This document shows positions 8,079 through 14,794 of a stretch of DNA of 38,722 nucleotides, piece after piece. Every line of letters starts with the position of its first letter. Positions within the stretch are counted from its first letter, which is position 1. Source of the DNA: Acidimicrobiaceae bacterium (GTDB taxonomy: Bacteria; Actinomycetota; Acidimicrobiia; Acidimicrobiales; RAAP-2); contig PMOE01000009.1 in NCBI GenBank assembly GCA_003161575.1, forward strand, positions 577 through 39,298. The letters are read 5' to 3'. Below the pieces are notes generated by a model. The model worked only from the letters and a program-made list of their open reading frames with translations. It was not told the origin of the DNA and ran no database searches. A program made the position numbers and the translations under genes.

Positions 8079-9046
8079 TCGTCACCCAGCCTGCTCGTCA
8101 CCTGCAGGAACCATGATTCGAGCGAGGCTTGGATCTCCTCGAGCCGGTAAAGGGAGATGGCGCCTTCCACTAGGAGCCGCGCGACCTCCGCGATCACCTC
8201 GCGAGACGTCCCTGCCGGGAGGGTGATCCCGAGCCCGTCCGACGCGACTTCGATTTGCGCCTCGAATGTGGTGCCTTCGAGAAGGGCCCGGGCCCGGTCA
8301 GGTTCGGAGCACTCGATCCGGAGCGTCAGCGATGCTCCGGCGAGCAGCTCGGAGATCGGGCCCTGCCGGATGACGCTGCCCCGGTCAACGATGGCAACGG
8401 CGTCGCAGGTGCGCTCCACCTCGTCGAGCAAGTGAGAGGACAGCACCACGGTGCGGCCCTCGGCCACGAGCGACTGGATCATCTCGCGCATGTCCTGCAT
8501 GCCGGCCGGGTCAAGCCCGTTCATGGGTTCGTCGAGGATCAAGAGCTGCGGGTCCCCGATCAGACAGGCCGCCACCCCGAGGCGCTGGCGCATGCCCATC
8601 GAGTACTTCGCCACCTTGTCATCGGCCCGATGGCTCAAGCCGACCCGCTCGAGCGACGGGCCAATGCGACCACGGGCGGCGCGCTCCCGAGCGCTGGCCA
8701 GCACCTCGAGGTTCTCCCTACCAGTCAAGTGGGCGTGGAACCGGGGCTCGTCCACGATGGCACCTACCCGTGCCAATGCCAGGTCCCGATGTCTCGGGAC
8801 CTGGTGCCCAAGCAGGGACATTGTGCCCGCGTCGGCGTGCGTCAAGCCGAGCAGCACCCGAATTAGGGTCGTCTTGCCGGCGCCGTTAGGGCCCAGGTAG
8901 CCAAACGCGCAACCGCGGGGGACGAGGAGCTCCACGCCGTTCACCGCGACGTTCTGCCCAAACCGTTTCGTGAGGCCGTGCGTTTCCACAGCCCATTGGC
9001 CCTCAGCTTCTGCGGACCGATCGGCTTCCAGTGTCGTCGAGGTCAT
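8075..9046 (-). CDS. ABC transporter ATP-binding protein
   Basis: This 323-aa ATPase has Walker A GPNGAGKTT at residues 52-60, the variant signature YSMGMRQRL at 148-156, Walker B LLILDEP near 168-174, and the H-loop histidine in SSHLLDEV at about 205. YSxGM-type signatures are normal in bacitracin/lantibiotic-export-like ABC-2 ATPases and do not imply inactivity. The C-terminal 80 residues form the accessory domain of that group. The ATG follows AAGGAGATCC, a strong ribosome site. It is the third gene of the PadR-HAAS-ATPase-permease operon and is translationally coupled to the permease. Confidence 0.92.
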   Translation of the reverse strand: MTSTTLEADRSAEAEGQWAVETHGLTKRFGQNVAVNGVELLVPRGCAFGYLGPNGAGKTTLIRVLLGLTHADAGTMSLLGHQVPRHRDLALARVGAIVDEPRFHAHLTGRENLEVLASARERAARGRIGPSLERVGLSHRADDKVAKYSMGMRQRLGVAACLIGDPQLLILDEPMNGLDPAGMQDMREMIQSLVAEGRTVVLSSHLLDEVERTCDAVAIVDRGSVIRQGPISELLAGASLTLRIECSEPDRARALLEGTTFEAQIEVASDGLGITLPAGTSREVIAEVARLLVEGAISLYRLEEIQASLESWFLQVTSRLGDE

Positions 9047-9098
9047 CGGATCTCCTTGCTCGTGGTCGCTGTCGAGCCTCTGTCGCGTTGCACCGCGA

Positions 9099-9704
9099 TT
9101 ATCGCCTCGAACCCTCGGGGTACCTGGACCGTCCGGTCATCCGATCCGTCGGTTGGAGTCGACGGCGACACCAAGGGGACCAGTACAGGATAGCGATACC
9201 AAGGCCCACGACGGCGACGAGGAGCAGAATCAAAGCCAGTATGTCGAAGCCGCCGATATCCCGCAGAGCGAATGGCGGACCGGGCACGAAGTACCGGAAC
9301 GGAGGCGCCACCGGACCCGGCCCGAACAATTGCGGCAACCTTGGCCCCGCGAGAATCCGGCGGACCGGGGCGGCAACCGCAGCACTGTGACGGCCGACCG
9401 CAAGGGCAACGGCGGCCATCGCCGTCAGGGTCGCGAAGACCGTCACGCTGATTGCCAGAACCGGCCATTGCCTCCGCATACGATCAGGAGCTAGCGGGCC
9501 CGTCACACCTCGAGCAACAGCCCAAGAGGCTGCGAAACGCCGAGGGTCGAAGGCGCTGCTTCCGAGCACGTCTTCCGCGGAGCCTCCTTCGGCCTCGGCT
9601 TCTTCGATGTCGGCCGTTAAATCGGCCGCCATCTCATTGGCAATCGGATCGGGGACTCCGAGGCGCCGCCACTCCCGGCGACACTCCTCGACAAACTCAT
9701 TCAC
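9099..9704 (-). CDS. HAAS-type membrane protein encoded after PadR
   Basis: This 201-aa protein opens with NEFVEECRREWRRLGVPDPI and ANEMAADLTADIEEAEAEGG, then SAEDVLGSSAFDPRRFAASW. That is the small helical HAAS-like domain usually encoded directly after PadR regulators. Two or three hydrophobic segments follow (about 78-100 and 150-175), then a basic tail. I chose the GTG at 9704 because GGAGGT precedes it and its GTGA overlaps the PadR stop by 3-4 bp. The domain is thought to relay membrane or transporter state to PadR, but its mechanism is not established. The ABC transporter genes follow 52 bp later. Confidence 0.75.
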   Translation of the reverse strand: MNEFVEECRREWRRLGVPDPIANEMAADLTADIEEAEAEGGSAEDVLGSSAFDPRRFAASWAVARGVTGPLAPDRMRRQWPVLAISVTVFATLTAMAAVALAVGRHSAAVAAPVRRILAGPRLPQLFGPGPVAPPFRYFVPGPPFALRDIGGFDILALILLLVAVVGLGIAILYWSPWCRRRLQPTDRMTGRSRYPEGSRR

Positions 9705-10054
9705 GGCGTTACCTCCACTTTGACCAAATCGAGGGCACCATCGACTGCGTCCCGGGCCGCCTGCCATTCCATTACGCCGGCCTCAAGAGACTTCTCACCT
9801 TTCGGCGAGAGGCTGTAGTACTTCCGGGGCGGACCTCCATTGCTCGCCGACCGGCGGGTCTCGACCAAGCCGTCACGCTCCAGCCTGCCGAGGAGCGGAT
9901 AGATCGATCCTTCCCCGACAATCGACAGGCCGCGCGCCCGCAGTCGCTTGGTCATTTCATAGCCATACGCCGGACCTTCGCCCATCACGGCGAGAAGGCA
10001 GAGGTCGAGCACTCCCCGGAGCAATTGGCTCCGTCGGCCCTCCCCATTTCCCAT
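9701..10054 (-). CDS. PadR-family transcriptional regulator
   Basis: This 117-aa regulator starts with RSQLLRGVLDLCLLAVMGEG and PAYGYEMTKRLRARGL, followed by GSIYPLLGRLERDGLVETRR and PPRKYYSLSPKGEKSLE. These are the hallmark winged-HTH segments of PadR. The C-terminal helix for dimerisation is short (PadR-s2 type). ATG at 10054 gives the normal family length; a longer in-frame reading upstream has no protein-like content. It is the first gene of the four-gene operon running leftward to 6906. It probably represses that ABC transporter operon and itself. Confidence 0.9.
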   Translation of the reverse strand: MGNGEGRRSQLLRGVLDLCLLAVMGEGPAYGYEMTKRLRARGLSIVGEGSIYPLLGRLERDGLVETRRSASNGGPPRKYYSLSPKGEKSLEAGVMEWQAARDAVDGALDLVKVEVTP

Positions 10055-10205
10055 GCACCACAAGATACTCCGGACTAACTTGTATTGCAAGGCATACGTC
10101 TCACTCGGGCGCGATAGGCCGGTCGGTGGCCGGACGAGAGCCGTTCGGGTTCCTGGTGCCCGTCGTACGGATGGGCAGCATTGGCCGCCGTGCGTTAACC
10201 CACAC

Positions 10206-10234
10206 CTACCGAAGTGGATCACCGAGCCGGTGAT
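10206..10234. repeat. Dispersed motif, copy 1 of 3
   Basis: An intergenic ~27-bp motif contains ACCGAAGTG, then TCACCGA, then CCGG(T/C)GAT. The other copies are at 13370-13398 (23 of 27 positions identical) and 16974-17000 (21 of 27). All three lie on the same strand in non-coding gaps. They look like leftover ends of one kind of mobile element, but no transposase is left nearby. Confidence 0.45.
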
Positions 10235-10257
10235 GGGGGGCAGGGCAGATTTGCCGA

Positions 10258-11223
10258 TTATTGGGGCACCCTGTCCCCAGATGTGAGATCCGATCCGAGT
10301 GCCTGCGCCACGCGCACTGTGCCCAACGAAGCGACCAACAAGCCGACCGCCATCAGGACTCCCGCGACCACCAAGGTCGGAGGCAAGGTGTCTGAGAACC
10401 ACACCACGCCATTACCAATCCCACTTCCAAGGACCGTTGGGGCATAGGCCGCTAACGCTGCCCACCACAAAACAGTGCCAACGATGATGACCGCCATGAC
10501 GAGAGTGAGAGCAATCGCCATGGCGCCGAGGAGCCGAAGGATCCGCTGAGATAGGTCGATGCGGCGAGCCACCGAAACGGCGGCAGTCGTGACGACGGCG
10601 ATGGCGATGGCGATCGCCAGACCGCCAATCAGGACGGCAACTCCGTAGGGCCACGAACCGCCGTTGCGATCGTGGTAGCTCAGAAAATGGGCCCACACTG
10701 AGATGCCAACTATCACGGCAGAAGCGATTGCTCCCGCAAAAATGGCTCGAAGGATTGGGCGGCGGACGAGCGTCCATCCTCCGCCCCAGATCAGTCTGAT
10801 GAGGGAAGGCAAAACCACCATCGCTGCCACCAGCACCACGACGACGCCAACTTCGGCGCCCCAAAGGGCAGCGTGGAGGCCACCACTGGGAAGCCAGCGA
10901 TGCGTAACAGGGGTCGCCGCCTTCCAGTCTTCGCTGAACTTGGCGAAAATGGCGGCGGCGACCGCGAACAACGACCAAGCGCAGAGGACGAGCAGGGTCC
11001 CGCCCCGTACCCGCTCTCTCGGGCCGCTCGAGTCCCCGACCAATCCGGCTTCCCTTGCCCTCTCGATTGATCCGGCCTTGGCGATAGCGACCCGCTCACG
11101 GAACGGCACATCGTTCATCCCGTGGATATCCTCCAACAGTGCAGTCATCTCGTCGCCATAGCGGGACCGCCAGGTTGGGGGGTACCAGCGGATCATCCGG
11201 TCGAAGCGATCGGTTTCACTCAT
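10258..11223 (-). CDS. HAAS-like multi-pass membrane protein paired with PadR
   Basis: This 321-aa protein starts with a cytoplasmic domain, RMIRWYPPTWRSRYGDEMTA followed by LLEDI. That is the 'Y-P-x-x-W-R-x-R-Y-G-D-E' pattern often found next to PadR regulators in actinobacteria. About seven hydrophobic segments follow (near 78-95, 118-140, 158-180, 190-215, 228-255 and 285-308). It overlaps the preceding PadR gene by 4 bp (ATGA). No ABC transporter genes follow, so this is a stand-alone PadR/membrane-protein pair. It may sense the membrane or extracellular state and feed back on PadR (inference). Confidence 0.7.
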   Translation of the reverse strand: MSETDRFDRMIRWYPPTWRSRYGDEMTALLEDIHGMNDVPFRERVAIAKAGSIERAREAGLVGDSSGPRERVRGGTLLVLCAWSLFAVAAAIFAKFSEDWKAATPVTHRWLPSGGLHAALWGAEVGVVVVLVAAMVVLPSLIRLIWGGGWTLVRRPILRAIFAGAIASAVIVGISVWAHFLSYHDRNGGSWPYGVAVLIGGLAIAIAIAVVTTAAVSVARRIDLSQRILRLLGAMAIALTLVMAVIIVGTVLWWAALAAYAPTVLGSGIGNGVVWFSDTLPPTLVVAGVLMAVGLLVASLGTVRVAQALGSDLTSGDRVPQ

Positions 11224-11594
11224 TGGGCAGCGTGGATTTTGGACAGGCCGAGAGCCCGGGCTAGTACACCGAGCCCGAGGCGTGTGGCTCCCTCGTCGGC
11301 CAAGCTGCGCATCTCTCGTACGGCCTCTGAAAGGGCAGCGCGCCCGCTTGCCGTGATGCGGTAGGGCCTCCGACGTTCGTCGCTGGCCGTTGGGGCGATG
11401 AGACCGCGTTCTTCGAGTCTTGCGATAGCGCCGTAGAGGGTGCCAGGGCCAAGGGCAACGCCAGCAAAAGCCTCGATGTCCTTGGTCAGCGCGTAGCCGT
11501 GCCTATTGCCCGAGGCGAGGCTCGTCAGGATCAGGACCGAGGGTTCGTTATTCCGACCCAGGCCGCCTTTGGACGAAGCGGAGCATTTTGCCAC
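11220..11594 (-). CDS. PadR-family transcriptional regulator (second copy)
   Basis: This 124-aa winged-helix regulator has SVLILTSLASGNRHGYALTK, DIEAF, GPGTLYGAIARLEERGLI and RRRPYRITASGRAALSEAV. Those segments span the PadR recognition helix and wing. The GTG at 11594 has no clear ribosome site, and a slightly later start is possible. It overlaps the membrane-protein gene downstream by 4 bp. It differs clearly from the PadR at 9701-10054, so the two modules are not a recent duplication. An imperfect inverted repeat lies 12 bp before the start. Confidence 0.85.
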   Translation of the reverse strand: MAKCSASSKGGLGRNNEPSVLILTSLASGNRHGYALTKDIEAFAGVALGPGTLYGAIARLEERGLIAPTASDERRRPYRITASGRAALSEAVREMRSLADEGATRLGLGVLARALGLSKIHAAQ

Positions 11595-11605
11595 GCCAGT
11601 GATGT

Positions 11606-11624
11606 TACTACGTCTCGCGTACTA
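11606..11624. promoter_or_regulatory. Imperfect inverted repeat before the second PadR gene
   Basis: TACTACG-TCTCG-CGTACTA pairs at 6 of 7 positions and lies 12 bp from the PadR start codon, where an autoregulatory operator would be expected. No independent support is visible. Confidence 0.35.
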
Positions 11625-11801
11625 TTCAAGGACTCACTGCGGATCACCCGTATGACCGGCGGTAGAGGCACCCCCATCCGCCACGTGCGAGGTGCCATCG
11701 TTGCCTCTCCGGCGTACCTCAATTGATTGGCGTCGTAAACTCGGGCTCGGGTGAACTCGTTCGGCCAGCACTCACTGTCCACTTTCGAGGAGTAGGTATT
11801 C

Positions 11802-13193
11802 ATGACGGAGCCCCACTCAAATGAACCATCGCCACTGCCCGCGTTACTGCATGATCTGTCGGCAACGACCAAACAGCGACGGAACTCTGGAAGGTTGGCT
11901 CGCAAGCGGGCTCAACGGGGCACGCTCGGGTATTGGCGGGAGGAGGAGCGCGGGCACGACGCGCTGACGACGATCCTGGCCCAGGATCAGATCCGAATCC
12001 CTGAGCTTGTTCCCATCCGGCACCAGCGAATGGAGGCATCACCTTGGAACTACTACCGGGGTGCCGCGGCGGTCATGGCTGGCGATCTCGCATCCCAGCC
12101 CGACAGCGGGTTAGAGGTCCAGCTTTGTGGAGACGCACACGTACTCAACTTCGGACTGTGGGCCACACCCGAACGGAACTTGATGTTTGACTTACGCGAT
12201 TTCGACGAAACGTTGCCGGGTCCATTCGAGTGGGATGTCAAGCGTCTCGCCGTCAGTCTGGTGGTCGTGGCACGGGAGAACAAAGTCAAGTCGGCAACGG
12301 CGGAAGCGGCAGTCACCGCGGCAATCGAGGCGTACGGGCAACGGATGCGACGGTATACCACGATGCCCGAACTCGACATCTGGTACGACGGCGTGCATGT
12401 TGACAGTTTGATCAGCTACTACGAACCCGCCGACCGTGGGCGAGTCTCGGTCCACATCGAGAAGAAGCAGAAACATCGTACGAGCCGTGGTGCATTTACC
12501 AAGCTGACTACCATGGCTCACGGAAGGCCCCGGATCACCGAGGAGCCACCGATCCGCGTGGCAATAAGCGACGAAGAACAGGCCGATCTCGTTGAACACC
12601 TCCTCTCTGAGTATCGACTGACACTCCAAGAGGATCGACGGACCCTGTTCGATCGGTTCACGGAGGTTGATGTGGTGCGCCAGGTCGTCGGGGTTGGCAG
12701 CGTGGGGATGCAGGTCTATTTGGTACTCATGGAGGGACGTAGCGGCGCTGATCCATTGTTCTTGCAGGTCAAACAGGCTGGACCGTCGGTGTACGAGACT
12801 CACACCCGCCCCAGCCGCCACAACAACCATGGTGCTCGGGTGATCAACGGGAAACGACTGGTCCAGAGTGCCACTGACATCTTCGTCGGTTGGGGCTCGC
12901 TGAACGGAAAAGATTACTATGTGCGGCAGTTTCGTGACATGAAGATCATCCCGACCACCGAACTAATCGCTCCTCGTCTTGTCGAATTTGCCACCGCCTG
13001 CGGAGAGACACTCGCACGAGCCCACGCACGTACCGGCGACCCAGTAGCCATCGATGGATACATCGGGAAGGGTGTGAAGTTTGCCGCATCAATAAGCCAA
13101 TTCGCCCGTCTGTACGCCGACCAGAACGAGCGAGACCACGCTCAGCTCGTTAGCGCGATCGCCAACGGAACCGTCGACGGTCTGCCAGGTTGA
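11802..13193 (+). CDS. DUF2252 family protein (kinase-like fold)
   Basis: This 463-aa protein has the DUF2252 core: RHQRMEASPWNYYRGAA (about 73-89), LCGDAHVLNFGLW (109-121) and MFDLRDFDETLPGPFEWDVK (about 128-147). The GDAHxxNFG block, with Asp111 and Asn116, corresponds to the catalytic loop of aminoglycoside-phosphotransferase-like kinases. The FDLxDFDE acids are the likely metal ligands. The length is normal and the motifs intact, so an active ATP-using enzyme is plausible, but no substrate is established for the family. GAGGAG lies about 10 bp before the ATG. It is monocistronic. Confidence 0.85.
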   Translation: MTEPHSNEPSPLPALLHDLSATTKQRRNSGRLARKRAQRGTLGYWREEERGHDALTTILAQDQIRIPELVPIRHQRMEASPWNYYRGAAAVMAGDLASQPDSGLEVQLCGDAHVLNFGLWATPERNLMFDLRDFDETLPGPFEWDVKRLAVSLVVVARENKVKSATAEAAVTAAIEAYGQRMRRYTTMPELDIWYDGVHVDSLISYYEPADRGRVSVHIEKKQKHRTSRGAFTKLTTMAHGRPRITEEPPIRVAISDEEQADLVEHLLSEYRLTLQEDRRTLFDRFTEVDVVRQVVGVGSVGMQVYLVLMEGRSGADPLFLQVKQAGPSVYETHTRPSRHNNHGARVINGKRLVQSATDIFVGWGSLNGKDYYVRQFRDMKIIPTTELIAPRLVEFATACGETLARAHARTGDPVAIDGYIGKGVKFAASISQFARLYADQNERDHAQLVSAIANGTVDGLPG

Positions 13194-13369
13194 ATGTACA
13201 CAAGTCGCCTATTGGTTCCCCTCAGATAACGTGTGCCAGAGTCCAGGCGATCCGGGATGGCCAAAAACTCCATGCCAGGTGGGAGAATGGAACAATGGCG
13301 ACTCGGCTCGAGATTCTCACGACCAAGAGCAGGCGGCCTGAGTTCCCACAAATGAGCGGAATTCCAGAA

Positions 13370-13398
13370 CTACCGAAGTGAGTCACCGATCCGGCGAT
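13370..13398. repeat. Dispersed motif, copy 2 of 3
   Basis: This is the closest match to the copy at 10206-10234 (same orientation, 23 of 27 positions of the shared core). It lies in the gap between the DUF2252 and globin genes. Confidence 0.45.
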
Positions 13399-13441
13399 AC
13401 GGGGCACTTCTCTGGAACGAAAGACGTGGGAGCATTAGACG

Positions 13442-13900
13442 GTGACCCGTCCGTCCGTATTCGATTTCGCTGGAGGCGCTCCAGCATTTCTGCGTCTGGC
13501 AACGGCCCACCACGCGCGGTGCCTAGCCGACCAAGTACTCAGTCATCCGTTCTCCCATCCGGGTCATCCTGACCACGTGCAGCGACTGGCGTGGTACTGG
13601 GCTCAAGTGTTTGGAGGGCCGTCACGCTATAGCGATGTTTCCGAAGGACAGACGGGCATGTTGCGACTCCACGCCGGGATGGGTGCGGATGACGATCTAG
13701 GCGATCGCTTCGTCGGGTGTTTCGTAAGGGCCGCAGATGATGCCACATTGCCCGACGAGCTTGATTTCCGGAAGGTCCTGCGCGATTACATGGAATGGGC
13801 GGTCCGAGAAGTCCATGAATACAACCCCCCCGGGTCCTCTGTGCCACCAGGATTAGTAGTACCTCGTTGGTCGTGGGAAGGCTTGCAAGCGTCGGGCTGA
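13442..13900 (+). CDS. Truncated haemoglobin-like (group II) globin
   Basis: This 152-aa protein reads as a small globin. HHARCLADQVLSHPFSHPGH and HPDHVQRLAWYWAQVFGGP cover the B/E helix region, TGMLRLHAGMGADDD carries the probable proximal His77, and RFVGCFVRAADDATLPD forms the G helix. The pattern matches actinobacterial trHb-like 'oxidoreductase' proteins, slightly longer than classical trHbO. The GTG start has no strong ribosome site. The likely role is oxygen or NO binding or detoxification in the cytoplasm. It is monocistronic. Confidence 0.75.
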   Translation: MTRPSVFDFAGGAPAFLRLATAHHARCLADQVLSHPFSHPGHPDHVQRLAWYWAQVFGGPSRYSDVSEGQTGMLRLHAGMGADDDLGDRFVGCFVRAADDATLPDELDFRKVLRDYMEWAVREVHEYNPPGSSVPPGLVVPRWSWEGLQASG

Positions 13901-14261
13901 CTCCGTCCCGGTCGACTGGGACAGTCCGGCAAACGATCAATCGTGGTCGCCCAATAGGTGGTGGAAGAATCTCTCGGGATCGTCCAGGAACGAGCGGGTC
14001 AGTTGGAACTGATCCGTTTGGCGATAGTCGATCAAGGTTGGACCGTGATCAGTCATTTGGAAGACCCAAGATCTAGGTGAACCATTCCCGCTCGCCACAA
14101 TCTAAGGCTATCTGAACGTGTCTCAATCTCGGCGATCTGGGACGGTTCCGTCTCAATCTGCAATCGGATGGAAGACCCCTGATGACCGCTCCCTGGACAG
14201 GATCAAACGAGCCGCGCCGTCGGGTTCAAGGAGTCGCTCCGGCTCCCTGGCTAGTGACCGA
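13901..14261. other. Intergenic stretch with one small candidate ORF
   Basis: The region between the convergent globin gene and the 14262-14630 gene holds no standard-length gene. The only coding-like part is a minus-strand reading at 13937-14056, listed separately. The remainder shows no recognisable element. Confidence 0.4.
13937..14056 (-). CDS. Candidate 39-aa small protein
   Basis: The reading starts at ATG 14056 and ends at TGA 13937. The peptide contains DHGPTLIDYRQTDQFQLTR and ends in DDPERFFHHLLGDHD. Its amphipathic, non-shadow-like composition suggests a real small protein or the tail of a lost gene. The frame stays open back to a GTG about 16 codons upstream, right after an in-frame stop. 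There is no ribosome site for the ATG. I do not recognise it. Confidence 0.3.
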   Translation of the reverse strand: MTDHGPTLIDYRQTDQFQLTRSFLDDPERFFHHLLGDHD

Positions 14262-14630
14262 CTACCCGGCGGCGGGCGGGTCGGTGTGGAAATCGATAGC
14301 GACATCAGCAGGATCGTTCGGGTTCACCCGGACGACGACGATCGCATCTTGTACCTGAACCTGGTTGAGCCGCATCCCTGGGATGCTCTGCGTGCAGGTT
14401 GCCTCGTAGGGCTGGGCGCCGTCGACGCGTACTTGGATGGTTAGGTCGCAGAACGGCGCAGGAATGCCGCCGGGTCCGATGCTCCAGCTTCTACCAGCCG
14501 TATCGAGGCTCAGAATCTGTCCCTGACCCAGCAGCCCTGCTGCGAGACACTTTGGGTCGACGCCCGAAGAAGACGGCTCGGGGAAGAACAGCGACTTCGG
14601 TTTGCCGTCCTTGTTTCGGAAAAGGCCCAC
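14262..14630 (-). CDS. Small hypothetical protein (actinobacterial beta-domain)
   Basis: This is a soluble protein of about 122 aa with no signal peptide. I prefer the GTG at 14630, preceded by AAAGGGGG, over the ATG at 14648. Residues such as GQGQILSLDTAGRSW, CDLTIQVRVDGAQPYEATC and VVVRVNPNDPADVAIDF fit a recurrent actinobacterial domain of unknown function, which I know from the pattern 'alteration of a base value / C-x-L-x-L-x-V-x-(V/P)-x-G-x-x-P-Y-E'. It is a beta-rich domain with two cysteines facing each other. It lies between the globin gene and the large repeat protein; no function can be stated. Confidence 0.6.
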   Translation of the reverse strand: MGLFRNKDGKPKSLFFPEPSSSGVDPKCLAAGLLGQGQILSLDTAGRSWSIGPGGIPAPFCDLTIQVRVDGAQPYEATCTQSIPGMRLNQVQVQDAIVVVRVNPNDPADVAIDFHTDPPAAG

Positions 14631-14794
14631 CGCCGCGCCCCCTTTCATGGCTCGTCAACTAGACAGAAACGCAACCGTGAAAGTACCACGATCGCAAACT
14701 GGTAGTGGTCTCCCCGAGTGGTTCGCGCAAGAGGACGCAGCCCGCAGCGACGGGGGCAATCTGCCACTGTCCCGGTAATCTGGGTCAGCCCCTC

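Noticed and set aside
8075..9046. Missing LSGGQ signature in the ABC ATPase
   Set aside because: The YSMGMRQRL variant is normal for this ABC-2 sub-type, and the other catalytic motifs are intact.
9701..10402. 233-aa long form of the PadR regulator
   Set aside because: The upstream extension is not protein-like and covers the dispersed intergenic motif; PadR length and motifs fit the ATG at 10054.
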